The position numbers and the translations under genes are program-made. The notes under the pieces are model-generated. The model did no database searches. It had not been told where the DNA came from and saw only the letters and a list, made by a program, of their open reading frames with translations. A DNA stretch of 64,000 nt. Origin: Tessaracoccus rhinocerotis (lineage in GTDB: Bacteria; Actinomycetota; Actinomycetes; Propionibacteriales; Propionibacteriaceae). Numbering within the stretch: position 1 is the first letter of the stretch; the number at the start of each line of letters is the position of its first letter. The stretch spans positions 593,201 through 657,200 of the forward strand of contig NZ_VKKG01000002.1 in the NCBI RefSeq assembly GCF_007197885.1, read 5' to 3'. This document shows, in pieces, positions 9,069 to 19,366 of this stretch.

Positions 9069-9137
9069 AATCGGAAATGCGCGACATCGGCAGTTCAAAG
9101 GCCCCGGCGTCAAACAGTCGGGTGCCATGGGGATAGA

Positions 9138-9847
9138 GTGACACCCGTGGCAAACATACTCACAACTCACCAGCGGGCGGTGCGCTCCAGCGTGGTGAAG
9201 AAGGTCATCATGGCGGTGACCGGAATCATCATGATCGGGTTCCTGCTCATGCACATGTACGGCAACCTGAAGATGTTCCAGGGGCCGGAGTCCTTTGACG
9301 GGTACGCGCACTGGCTCAAGGGCGACATCCTCTACCCGATCGTTCCCAAGGGCGTGTTCATCTGGATCTTCCGGTTCGGCCTCACTGCCTCCGTGATCCT
9401 GCACATCTGGGCCGCCGTCAGCCTGAGCCGCAACACGCTCAAGGTCCGCGGCAGCGGGTACCAGAAGTTCCGTCCCCAGGCCCAGACCTACTCCGCGCGC
9501 ACCATGCGCTGGGGCGGCGTCATCGTCGCCGGCTTCATCATCTTCCACCTGCTGCAGTTCACGGTGAAGGTGATCACGCCCGGATTCGACCCGAACGCCG
9601 GGCCCTTCGAGATGTTCCTGCTGACCTTCCAGCAGTGGTGGATGGTGGTCCTGTACGCGGTGCTGATGGTCGTAATCTGCATGCACGTGCGCCACGGATT
9701 CTGGAGCGCCTTCGTGACGCTCGGCGCAAACTCCTCGCCGCGTTCCGGAAAGATCCTCAACTGGCTCGGGATCGGCGTCGCCGTCGCCCTGTTCATCGGC
9801 TTCATGCTTCCGCCGGTGGCCGTACTCTTGGGATGGATCACGAACTG

Positions 9848-9848
<1 letters not shown>
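9138..9848 (+). CDS. sdhC: Succinate dehydrogenase cytochrome b subunit SdhC
   Basis: 236-residue integral membrane subunit of the single-polypeptide, di-heme cytochrome b type (b558 family) that anchors SdhAB and passes electrons to quinone. Five hydrophobic helices are visible. Candidate heme histidines lie in the first ([12 protein letters not shown]), second (ILHIWAAV), third (FHLLQF) and fourth (CMHVRHGFW) helices. There are two in-frame GTG starts, 9138 and 9147. A TAGAGT hexamer at 9134-9139 overlaps the first, so the true start may be 9147 on a leaderless mRNA. The stop codon overlaps the sdhA ATG. Confidence 0.93.
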
Positions 9849-11847
<1,999 letters not shown>

Positions 11848-11851
<4 letters not shown>

Positions 11852-12603
11852 AGCTCAAGCTACGAATCTGGCGTCAGGCCGGGCCGAACGCCACGGGCCG
11901 AATGGTTGACTACGACATCGACGGCGTCTCCGAGGACATGTCGTTCCTCGAGATGCTCGACCTGCTCAACGAGAACCTCACCGAGGCCAACCAGGAACCG
12001 GTCGCCTTCGACCACGACTGCCGTGAGGGCATCTGTGGCATGTGTGGCGTGGTCATCAACGGCGTCGCCCACGGCGCCGACAAGATGCGCACCACCACCT
12101 GCCAGCTCCACATGCGGTCCTTCGAGGACGGCGCCACCATCGAGATCGAGCCCTGGCAGGCCGGGGCCTTCCCGGTGCTGAAGGACCTCGCGGTGGACCG
12201 CACCGCATTCGACCGGATCATCCAGGCCGGCGGCTTCATCTCCTCCAACACTGGCTCTGCGCCTGACGCGCACGCCACCCCCGCCCCCAAGCTCGAGGCG
12301 GACGTGGCCTTCGACAACGCCACGTGCATCGGGTGCGGAGCCTGCGTGGCGGCCTGCCCGAACAGCTCGGCGATGCTGTTCACGTCGGCGAAGATCCAGC
12401 ACCTCGCGCTGCTGCCGCAGGGCCAGCCCGAGCGGTACTCGCGCGTCAAGTCCATGGTGGCCCAGCACGACGCCGAGGGCTTCGGCAACTGCACCAACAT
12501 CGGTGAGTGCGCCGCCGTTTGCCCGAAGGGCATCCCGCTGGAGTCCATCTCCCAGCTGAACAAGGACCTCGTGAAGTCCCTGTTCATGAAGGACGGCAAG
12601 TAG
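11848..12603 (+). CDS. sdhB: Succinate dehydrogenase iron-sulfur subunit SdhB
   Basis: 251-residue electron-transfer subunit. The [2Fe-2S] cluster ligands are in [10 protein letters not shown] plus a downstream cysteine in TTTCQLHM. The two further clusters are bound by [13 protein letters not shown] and [15 protein letters not shown]. The start is GTG within the sdhA stop overlap. It is the last gene of sdhCAB, and a GC-rich hairpin follows directly after the stop. There is no SdhD, consistent with the single large SdhC. Confidence 0.97.
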
Positions 12604-12615
12604 TCCCACGAACCA

Positions 12616-12653
12616 TTCGGGCGGGCCGGGGCACACGCTTTGGCCCGCCCGAG
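12616..12653 (+). terminator. Terminator of sdhCAB
   Basis: TTCGGGCGGGCC (12616-12627) pairs with GGCCCGCCCGAG (12642-12653) with one wobble, around a 14-base loop. It starts 13 bases after the sdhB stop codon. No U-run is present. Confidence 0.7.
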
Positions 12654-12660
12654 TGCGTTG

Positions 12661-12788
12661 TGGCATAATTCGTAGCTGTTGCCAGTGGGCAACCCACTCA
12701 GTCCCAGCTCCTGCCACGGGGGGATCGTCTGGGGTGGGTGAGAATCCGAACCAACCGCGGTGACCTGTGGCACTGACGAGGACACATC
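12661..12788 (+). promoter_or_regulatory. rplS promoter and structured 5' leader region
   Basis: CATAAT at about 12663-12668 is a plausible -10 element just after the sdh terminator. The following 110 bases contain an inverted repeat, GTTGCC/GGCAAC, near 12678-12694. A second possible long-range pairing is TGCCAC near 12711 with GTGGCA near 12770. The region is a candidate autoregulatory leader for ribosomal protein L19. I cannot assign it to a named leader family. Confidence 0.35.
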
Positions 12789-13136
12789 ATGACCAATCTG
12801 CTGATCCAGGAGCTCGACAAGGCTTCCCTGCGCGACGACCTCCCGGCCTTTCGCGCCGGTGACTCCGTGAAGGTGCACGTCAAGGTCGTCGAGGGCACCC
12901 GCTCCCGCGTCCAGGTGTTCGCCGGGGTCGTCATCGCCCGTAATGCCGGTGGCATCCAGGAAGCCTTCACCGTTCGCAAGGTGAGCTTCGGCGTCGGCGT
13001 GGAGCGCACGTTCCCGCTGCACAGCCCCATCATCGACAAGATTGAGGTAGAGCGTCGCGGCGACGTCCGCCGCGCGAAGCTGTACTACCTGCGCGGCCTG
13101 CGCGGCAAGGCAGCCAAGATCCGCGAGAAGCGCTGA
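12789..13136 (+). CDS. rplS: 50S ribosomal protein L19
   Basis: 115-residue large-subunit protein at the 30S-50S interface. Conserved segments are [44 protein letters not shown] and [21 protein letters not shown]. It has its own likely promoter/leader and a terminator, so it is separated from trmD by the sdh operon. Confidence 0.98.
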   Translation: MTNLLIQELDKASLRDDLPAFRAGDSVKVHVKVVEGTRSRVQVFAGVVIARNAGGIQEAFTVRKVSFGVGVERTFPLHSPIIDKIEVERRGDVRRAKLYYLRGLRGKAAKIREKR

Positions 13137-13151
13137 TCCCAGTCTCTTCAA

Positions 13152-13180
13152 GGAGCCGTCGGTCGTTGACCGGCGGCTCC
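13152..13180 (+). terminator. Terminator of rplS
   Basis: GGAGCCGTCGGTC (13152-13164) pairs with GACCGGCGGCTCC (13168-13180). The 13-bp stem has one G-U pair and a 3-base loop, and lies 15 bases after the rplS stop codon. Confidence 0.8.
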
Positions 13181-13229
13181 GTCGCATTCCCGGGCGGAGT
13201 ACCCTGCGAGGCGACCGTCCGGGCGGCGC

Positions 13230-13235
13230 TATGAT
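13230..13235 (+). promoter_or_regulatory. Candidate -10 element for lepB
   Basis: TATGAT sits about 50 bases before the lepB start in the gap after the rplS terminator. The -35 region is not convincing. It fits with lepB-rnhB-DUF2469 starting a new transcription unit. Confidence 0.4.
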
Positions 13236-13282
13236 CCAGTGGAGCGGTGCGGCCGCTCGTCGCAACTGAAGGGGCTCTACCT

Positions 13283-14098
13283 GTGCAAGCTGAACACCAC
13301 CCGGGTGTCGAGGAACCGGCGGGGCCCCCAACCCCGAAGCGGGCGGCCGCGGACGGGAAGAAGCCCTTTGGGCGCCGCGCCCTGGGGTGGCTTGGAGAGG
13401 GCGCGATCATCGTCGTCGGGGCGCTGGTCATCTCCACCCTGCTGCGCGGCTTCGTGGCCCAGATGTTCATCATCCCCAGCGGCAGCATGGAGAACACCCT
13501 CCAGATCAACGACAGGGTCGTCGTGGCGAAGTTCGGTGGGTTCCAGCGCGGCGACGTCGTCGTGTTCGAGGACCCGCACAACTGGCTGCCCCCGGCACAG
13601 CCCAGCGACAACGGCTTCAAGCAGGCGCTGGAGTTCATCGGGGTGCTGCCCAACTCCAGCATCGAGCACCTGATCAAGCGGGTGATCGGGATGCCCGGTG
13701 ACCACGTGCAGTGTTGCGACGCGGACGGCAGGATCACCGTCAACGGTATCGCCCTGGAGGAATCCGCATACCTCTACTCCGAGGCAGGGGTGCAGGTCGC
13801 GCCCGCGAACATCCCCTTCGACATCATCGTGCCCGCGGACCACGTCTTCGTGCTGGGCGACCACCGAAACCAGTCCGCGGACTCGCGCTGCCGCCTCACG
13901 GTCCAGTCCCAGGGCCAGCCCCCGGGAATGGCGGCGTTCGTCCCCACCGACAAGGTCGTCGGCGCGGCGGTGGCCATCGTCGCGCCCCTGGACAGGCTCT
14001 CCACCTTCTCCGTACCGGAGACCTTCGCCGGGGTACCGGACCCCGAGCAGCCCGCTCCGGAGAAGCCGGAGATCATCGAAGCGAACCCGGGGTGCTGA
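13283..14098 (+). CDS. lepB: Signal peptidase I
   Basis: 271-residue membrane-bound serine protease that removes signal peptides of Sec and Tat substrates. I chose the GTG at 13283, preceded by AAGGGG; the frame is open 36 bases further upstream without a ribosome site. A charged N-terminus precedes one membrane segment (about 40-60). The catalytic Ser68 is in IPSGSM, the general-base Lys in LIKRVIGMPGD, and the family box VFVLGDHRNQSADSR is present. A Pro/Glu-rich tail follows the catalytic domain. The stop is immediately followed by the rnhB start. Confidence 0.96.
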   Translation: MQAEHHPGVEEPAGPPTPKRAAADGKKPFGRRALGWLGEGAIIVVGALVISTLLRGFVAQMFIIPSGSMENTLQINDRVVVAKFGGFQRGDVVVFEDPHNWLPPAQPSDNGFKQALEFIGVLPNSSIEHLIKRVIGMPGDHVQCCDADGRITVNGIALEESAYLYSEAGVQVAPANIPFDIIVPADHVFVLGDHRNQSADSRCRLTVQSQGQPPGMAAFVPTDKVVGAAVAIVAPLDRLSTFSVPETFAGVPDPEQPAPEKPEIIEANPGC

Positions 14099-14731
14099 GT
14101 GTTGCGGCCGGGAAGAGGACCCTACGGGTACGAGAGGGCACTGGACAGGGCGGGGCTCTCGCCGGTGGCGGGGGCGGACGAGGCTGGTAGGGGCGCCTGC
14201 GCCGGGCCGCTGGTGGCTGCTGCGGTCATCCTCGACCCCAAGCGCCCGATCAAGGGCCTCGACGACTCCAAGGTGCTGACCGCGACGGCCCGGGAACGAC
14301 TCGACGCCGAGATCCGCAGGCGCGCCGTCGCCGTGGAAGTGGCGGTGGTGACCCACACCGAGTGCGACGAACTGGGCATGCACCAGGCCGACCTCGCGGG
14401 CCTGCGGCGCGCCGTCGCGCGGCTGGCGGTGCGTCCCGCGTTCGTGCTCACCGACGGCTTTCCCGTCGACGGTATCGGCGCCCCCGGCCTGGCCATCTGG
14501 AAGGGCGACAAGGTGGCGGCCTGCGTGTCGGCCGCCTCGATCGTCGCGAAGGTTGCCAGGGACCGGATCATGACCCAGTACCACGACGAGTACCCCGACT
14601 ACGGGTTCGCCGTCCACAAGGGCTACTGCACCGCGGCACACCAGCGGATGCTCGACGCCCTCGGCCCCTCGCCGATCCACAGGTGGCGATTCGAGAACGT
14701 GGCGAGGACGGCTAGAGTGGATTCACTATGA
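14099..14731 (+). CDS. rnhB: Ribonuclease HII
   Basis: 210-residue endonuclease that cuts RNA in RNA-DNA hybrids and removes misincorporated ribonucleotides. The catalytic acidic residues are in GADEAGRGACAGP (Asp-Glu), FVLTDGFPV (Asp) and AKVARDRIM (Asp). HKGYCTAAHQ and the C-terminal HRWRF are family signatures. The start is GTG, directly after the lepB stop, and the end overlaps the DUF2469 gene by four bases. Confidence 0.95.
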   Translation: MLRPGRGPYGYERALDRAGLSPVAGADEAGRGACAGPLVAAAVILDPKRPIKGLDDSKVLTATARERLDAEIRRRAVAVEVAVVTHTECDELGMHQADLAGLRRAVARLAVRPAFVLTDGFPVDGIGAPGLAIWKGDKVAACVSAASIVAKVARDRIMTQYHDEYPDYGFAVHKGYCTAAHQRMLDALGPSPIHRWRFENVARTARVDSL

Positions 14732-15039
14732 GTGCCGAGGACCTGGAGCAGTACGAGAGCAAGCTCGAGCTCGACCTGTACCGCGAGTACAAGGACGTGG
14801 TGAGCATCTTCACCTATGCCGTGGAGACCGAGCGCCGCTTCTACCTGTGCAATGCCGTCGACCTGAAGGTCCGCACCGAGGGCGGCGACGTCTACTACGA
14901 GGTCTCCATGGGGGATGCCTGGGTGTGGGACATGTACCGCCCGGCCCGCTTCGTGAAGTCCGCCAAGGTCCTGACCTTCCGCGACGTCTCCATCGAGGAG
15001 ATCGCGCACTCCGACTTCCAGGTCCCCGACGACAAGTAG
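14728..15039 (+). CDS. DUF2469 family protein
   Basis: 103-residue acidic protein conserved in actinobacteria between rnhB and yraN. The sequence begins MSAEDLEQYESKLELDLYRE, with the conserved FYLCNAVDL and DAWVWDMYRPARFVK segments. No catalytic motif or membrane segment is visible and its function is unknown. Start-stop overlap with rnhB suggests co-translation. Confidence 0.92.
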   Translation: MSAEDLEQYESKLELDLYREYKDVVSIFTYAVETERRFYLCNAVDLKVRTEGGDVYYEVSMGDAWVWDMYRPARFVKSAKVLTFRDVSIEEIAHSDFQVPDDK

Positions 15040-15113
15040 CCTCGCCCGCCCCCTGTGGACAAACACGCACGGCCACCCGCAACTCCCAGAGTGTGGTGTG
15101 GAGGTGGTCGCGA

Positions 15114-15491
15114 ATGTCGATCAATACAAGGGCCAGAGAGCTGGCCCGAAGAGGTGAGGACCGCGCCGCGGCCTACGTCGAGGAACTCGGCTGGCGGGTC
15201 GTGGAACGCAACTGGCGGTGCCGCGAGGGCGAGCTCGACCTGGTCTCGCACGACGCCGCAACGGACACGCTGGTGTTCGTCGAGGTCAAGACGCGTTCGG
15301 GCACCGGCTACGGACACCCGCTCGAGACCATCACCTACGCCAAGGCAGCCCGGTTGCGAGGGCTGGCGATGGCGTGGCTGCGCGCGCGCGGGGCCCGGGC
15401 CCGCAACATCAGGGTGGACGCCATCGGACTGGTGCTGCCGCCGGACGGCAGCGAGGACCTGACCCACCTGCGCGGGATCGGCGAGCAGTGA
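15114..15491 (+). CDS. YraN family putative endonuclease (UPF0102)
   Basis: 125-residue protein of the UPF0102/YraN family with a PD-(D/E)XK nuclease-like core: GELDLVS...LVFVEVKTR, in which the acidic and lysine residues match the fold's active site. The ATG at 15114 is preceded by GGAGGTGG. The RNxRCREGELDLV block is typical. The family has been linked to DNA uptake or processing, and here it immediately precedes yifB and dprA, which are also competence/recombination related. Catalytic activity is inferred. Confidence 0.9.
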   Translation: MSINTRARELARRGEDRAAAYVEELGWRVVERNWRCREGELDLVSHDAATDTLVFVEVKTRSGTGYGHPLETITYAKAARLRGLAMAWLRARGARARNIRVDAIGLVLPPDGSEDLTHLRGIGEQ

Positions 15492-17011
15492 CCGCCTCCT
15501 CGTGGTCGGTCGCGCTCTCCGGCATCGAGGGCGCCATGGTGGAGGTCGAGGCCGCGCTCGGGGGTGGTCTGCCCCGCGTGAAGGTGGTGGGTCTGCCCGA
15601 CGCCTCGCTGAACGAGGCCAAGGAACGTGTGAAGGCCGCCGTGGTCGCCTCGGGGTACGACTTCCCGCAGGTCCTGCTGACCATCAACCTGTCCCCGGCA
15701 GGGCTGCCCAAGCACGGCACCCACTTCGACCTTGCCATCGCCGCCGCCACCCTGGCCTGCACGGCCAAGCTCCCCGCGGAGCGGGTGCGTCGCTTCGTCT
15801 ACCTCGGGGAGCTCTCGTTGAACGGGAAGGTGAGGCGGGTGCGCGGCATCCTGCCCGCGCTGCTCGCCGCATCCCGTGCCGGCTTCGAGAAGGCCGTGGT
15901 CCCCGCCGGTCAGGTGGGGGAGGCCCACCTGGTCCCGGGCCTGGAGATCTGGCCCGTCTCCCACCTGGGGGACCTGCAGGACGTCGTGGCGGGCCGGCCA
16001 CCGAGGACGGACCTGGCGGAGGAGGCCGCGGACGGCCGCCCCCAGGACCGCGGACTCGACCTGTCCGACGTCCACGGGCACGCGGACGGCCGCTGGGTGA
16101 TGGAGGTGGCCGCAGCGGGGCGCCACCACGTCTACCTGCACGGCTCGCCCGGGGTGGGCAAGACGATGCTCGCGGAGCGGCTGCCCGGCATCCTGCCGGA
16201 ACTGTCGCCGCAGGAGGCGGTGGAGGTCTCCGCGATCCACTCGCTGGCGGGCGTGGACATCGGATCGCGGCTGCTCACCCGCGCGCCCTACGCGGACCCG
16301 CACCACAACTGCACCATGGCCAGCCTCATCGGCGGCGGCAGGGAGATCCGGCCTGGATCCATCTCCCTCGCCCACCGGGGCGTGCTCTTCCTGGACGAGG
16401 CCCCGGAGTTCGGGGCCAAGCTCCTGGACTCTCTCCGCACCCCGCTGGAGGGTGGAGAGGTGACCATCGCGCGGGCAAACCAGCAGGTCCGCTATCCGGC
16501 CCGGTTCCAGTTGGTTCTGGCCGCGAACCCGTGCTCGTGCGGCAACGCGGGCGTCGTGGGCCGGGAGTGCACCTGCCTGCCGATGCAGGTCCGGCGCTAC
16601 CAGGAGCGGCTCTCGGGGCCCATCCTGGACCGGATCGACATCCGGCACCAGATGCTCCCCCTCAAACGGGCGTTCCTCGGTGAGGCGGTGGAGACCCCCG
16701 AGTCCAGTTCCGCAGTGCTGCAGCGGGTGCTGGAGGCCCGGGCAAGGCAGCAGGCACGCCTGAGGGAGACGCCCTGGAGCACCAACGGTGAGGTTCCCGG
16801 TGCCCACCTGCGCAAGCACCTGCCCTTGCCCTCGGACCTCGGCCCGCTCGAGCGTGCCCTGGCCCGCGGGTCCCTCAGCCATCGCGGGCTGGACAAGGTC
16901 CTCCGGTTGGCATGGACCGTCGCCGACCTGACGGGCAGGGAAACGATCTCCCCGGCAAACCTGCGGGTGGCGATGCAGATGCGGCAGGGCGAAGCGCTGG
17001 AGGCGGCGTGA
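15488..17011 (+). CDS. YifB/ComM family Mg-chelatase-like AAA+ ATPase
   Basis: 507-residue AAA+ protein. The N-terminal Lon-like fold domain starts with the conserved LSGIEGAMVEVEA and VVGLPDASLNEAKERV. The ATPase domain has Walker A GSPGVGKT and Walker B VLFLDEAPEF, with PHHNCTMASLIGGG between them. A C-terminal domain follows with the NPCSCG...CTC cysteine cluster. ComM proteins are branch-migration helicases in natural transformation. The gene overlaps yraN and dprA by four bases each, forming one operon. Confidence 0.93.
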   Translation: MTASSWSVALSGIEGAMVEVEAALGGGLPRVKVVGLPDASLNEAKERVKAAVVASGYDFPQVLLTINLSPAGLPKHGTHFDLAIAAATLACTAKLPAERVRRFVYLGELSLNGKVRRVRGILPALLAASRAGFEKAVVPAGQVGEAHLVPGLEIWPVSHLGDLQDVVAGRPPRTDLAEEAADGRPQDRGLDLSDVHGHADGRWVMEVAAAGRHHVYLHGSPGVGKTMLAERLPGILPELSPQEAVEVSAIHSLAGVDIGSRLLTRAPYADPHHNCTMASLIGGGREIRPGSISLAHRGVLFLDEAPEFGAKLLDSLRTPLEGGEVTIARANQQVRYPARFQLVLAANPCSCGNAGVVGRECTCLPMQVRRYQERLSGPILDRIDIRHQMLPLKRAFLGEAVETPESSSAVLQRVLEARARQQARLRETPWSTNGEVPGAHLRKHLPLPSDLGPLERALARGSLSHRGLDKVLRLAWTVADLTGRETISPANLRVAMQMRQGEALEAA

Positions 17012-18123
17012 GGCTCGACGAGCGAACCGCCCGGATGGCGCTGTGCGCGCTGCAGCCGATGGGAAACGTGGAGTTGTCGCGCCTCGTGGCCGACGAGGGC
17101 GCGGTCGCGCTCTGGCATGCCGTGCGCCGTATGGGGGAGGAGTCCCGGTGGGGCCGCAAGGCCGCCTCGATCGTCCCCGAGGAACTGGCTGCCTGCACCC
17201 GGGCCTGCGGTGCCCGGTTCCTCGTGCCCGGCGACGACGAGTGGCCGGCGGGGCTGGCGGACCTCGGCGTGGCCACGGCCACCGGCGATGGCGGTGGCCC
17301 GCTCGGGCTGTGGGTGCGGGGCACCCTGGACCTGGGCGAGGCGGGGTCCGGCGTCTCCCTGGTGGGTGCGAGGGCCGCCACGGGCTACGGACTGCACGTC
17401 GCGACGGAGTGGGCCGCCGACCTGGCGCTCGCAGACCGCCTCGTCATCTCGGGTCTGGCCTTCGGGGTCGACGCGGCGGCACATCGGGGAGCGCTGCAGG
17501 CTCGCCGTCCCACGCTGGCCGTCATGGCCAGCGGGGTGGACGTGCCCTATCCGGTGGCCAACACCACGCTCATGAACGCAATCGTGGACAAGGGGGCGGT
17601 GGTGTCCGAGGTGCCGCCCGGCACGCATCCCGTCAAGGCCAGTTTCCTGGCTCGCAACCGGCTGATCGCTGCGCTGGGTGCTGGGGTGGTGATCGTGGAG
17701 GCGGCGGCCCGCTCCGGTGCCAAGAACACCGTCTCGTGGGCCAACGACCTGGGCCGCGTGGTGATGGCGGTTCCCGGTCCGGTGACCTCGTCGATGTCCG
17801 CCACCCCGAACAGGCTGATCAGGGACACCGCGGCAGTGCTGGTGTCGTCGCCGGCAGAGGTACTCGCGCTGCTCGGCCCGCTGTCCCCACAGGACGAACT
17901 GCCCCTGCAGGGTGAGGACTCGCGCTTCGACAGGCTCGCGCCCGACCTGCGGCAACTCAGGGAGGCATTCAGGCCCCGGGAGGAGGTGGGCGTGGCCGAA
18001 CTCTCCTCCCGGACCGGCCTCGGGGTCGTCGACTGCCTGGCAGGGGCCGACGAACTGGCAGAGGCCGGCTGGTTGGAGGCCACCGGACACCAGACCTGGC
18101 GGTTGCCCGTCAGGCCTGGGTGA
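17008..18123 (+). CDS. dprA: DNA-processing protein DprA
   Basis: 371-residue DprA/Smf protein, which loads RecA on incoming single-stranded DNA. The Rossmann-like core shows SGLAFGVDAAAHRGAL, VMASGVDVPYPVAN and FLARNRLIAALGAGVVIVEAAARSGA. A short N-terminal helical region and a C-terminal winged-helix-like domain flank it. Start-stop overlap with yifB places it last in the rnhB-DUF2469-yraN-yifB-dprA series. Its 3' end overlaps the convergent gene on the other strand by 14 bases. Confidence 0.94.
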   Translation: MRLDERTARMALCALQPMGNVELSRLVADEGAVALWHAVRRMGEESRWGRKAASIVPEELAACTRACGARFLVPGDDEWPAGLADLGVATATGDGGGPLGLWVRGTLDLGEAGSGVSLVGARAATGYGLHVATEWAADLALADRLVISGLAFGVDAAAHRGALQARRPTLAVMASGVDVPYPVANTTLMNAIVDKGAVVSEVPPGTHPVKASFLARNRLIAALGAGVVIVEAAARSGAKNTVSWANDLGRVVMAVPGPVTSSMSATPNRLIRDTAAVLVSSPAEVLALLGPLSPQDELPLQGEDSRFDRLAPDLRQLREAFRPREEVGVAELSSRTGLGVVDCLAGADELAEAGWLEATGHQTWRLPVRPG

Positions 18124-19333
18124 ACCGCACCGTGTTGTTGAAGACCCAGCCCTCCTCCATGGCGTAGGTCCAAGTGCCGCCTGCGGTCTGGGTGCTGGAC
18201 ACGAACCGGGCGCGGATGTAGCTGCGGCACGAGCCGCCACCGGAGGAGACCGTCTCGCAATCCGTGCGCCACCGGCGGCCGTTGTACTCATGGGTGCCCT
18301 CAACGCTGTAGACGTCCCAGTGCACCAGGGCCCAGAGGGCCTGCGTGGTGGCCCGCAACCACTGGGTGCGGTTCTGGGCAGGTCCATCGTGCAAGGCCTC
18401 GGCCGTGTAGGCGACCGCGCCGTCGTCGGCGCCACCGTCGACCTGCAGGGACCGTACGTAGCCGGCCGCCCGCGAGACCGACATCGGCCGCATCCCCGCC
18501 AGGGCCCGCGCCGCCAAACCGGTGGTGTTGGTGTTGGCGACGTCCGTGGACGGGCTGCCGATCCAGCTGCCGTCGGCGGCCTGGTCCTTCGCGAGCCAGG
18601 AGATCGCCTTGTCGAGCTCAGAGGTGACGTCGATGCCCTCGACCCGGTCCGCCGCGCGCAGGGCATGGATCGCCATGGCCGTGACGTCCCGGTCCGCACT
18701 GGCCGCCGGGGAATCGCACACGGTGGTGGACACGCCCAACCGGAAGTCACCGGCCGGGCACTGCTGCTGGAGCAGCGCCCGGACTGCGGGGCGGGGGTCC
18801 GTCCGGGTTCGCAGCAGGCCGAGGACGACGTACGCCTGGCCGAACGTGTTGGACGGCACCGTGGCGGCAGGTGACCGTCGCCTGCCCAGCATCCCGTCGA
18901 CCAACTCGTCGCGGACCGCGGTCTCGAGGTCGACCCCGCCGAAGTCCCTCGTATCGGTGCCCGTCGCCTGTGCGATGACGAGCAGCTTCGCGAGGGCACC
19001 GCCGTCGGTGACCGTCACCTCACCGGCCCCCAGATGGCCGTACTCCCGCGCCGCGACGGCTGCCTCGAGCCGCTTGACGAACGGCGCCAACTGCTGCTTC
19101 GTGGCGCCGGCGGTCGCCAGCCCCAGCACCGCGTCGGAGGTGAGAGCCCAGTCCACGGTTCCGTCGAACTTGGGGAGCGCGCCGTTGTCGGCCTGCTCCA
19201 TCAACCAGCCCGCCGCCCTGTCGACCGGCGTGACGGGGCTGCTGTCCGCCTCAGCCGCTGCCGGCAACAGCCCCAGCAGCAGGGCGGAGACTGACACCAT
19301 GGCCAGGGCGATGCGGGATGGTCGACGTCGCAC
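18110..19333 (-). CDS. Secreted alpha/alpha-toroid (prenyltransferase/intrinsic-factor-like) protein
   Basis: 407-residue exported protein. Residues 1-29 are a signal peptide (RRRPSRIALAMV..., cleaved near AEA). About 35-345 form a repeat-rich alpha/alpha-toroid domain like those of terpene cyclases and animal cobalamin-binding proteins, with motifs NTFGQAYVVLGL, QQQCPAGDFRL, ADRDVTAMAIHALRA, DGSWIGS and NTNTTGLAARAL. A cysteine pair in the QCP...C segment is suited to a disulfide. No DxDD cyclase motif is present. The last 60 residues form a module with RRWRTDCE, CRSYI and VFNNTVRF. It is co-transcribed with the larger paralogue 33 bases upstream and so falls under the same cobalamin riboswitch. 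It lacks the beta domain of that paralogue. Corrinoid binding is inferred, not shown. Confidence 0.8.
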   Translation of the reverse strand: MRRRPSRIALAMVSVSALLLGLLPAAAEADSSPVTPVDRAAGWLMEQADNGALPKFDGTVDWALTSDAVLGLATAGATKQQLAPFVKRLEAAVAAREYGHLGAGEVTVTDGGALAKLLVIAQATGTDTRDFGGVDLETAVRDELVDGMLGRRRSPAATVPSNTFGQAYVVLGLLRTRTDPRPAVRALLQQQCPAGDFRLGVSTTVCDSPAASADRDVTAMAIHALRAADRVEGIDVTSELDKAISWLAKDQAADGSWIGSPSTDVANTNTTGLAARALAGMRPMSVSRAAGYVRSLQVDGGADDGAVAYTAEALHDGPAQNRTQWLRATTQALWALVHWDVYSVEGTHEYNGRRWRTDCETVSSGGGSCRSYIRARFVSSTQTAGGTWTYAMEEGWVFNNTVRFTQA

Positions 19334-19366
19334 GGGGTTCCTCTCGGTGGTGGCTCGGCCAGGTCC

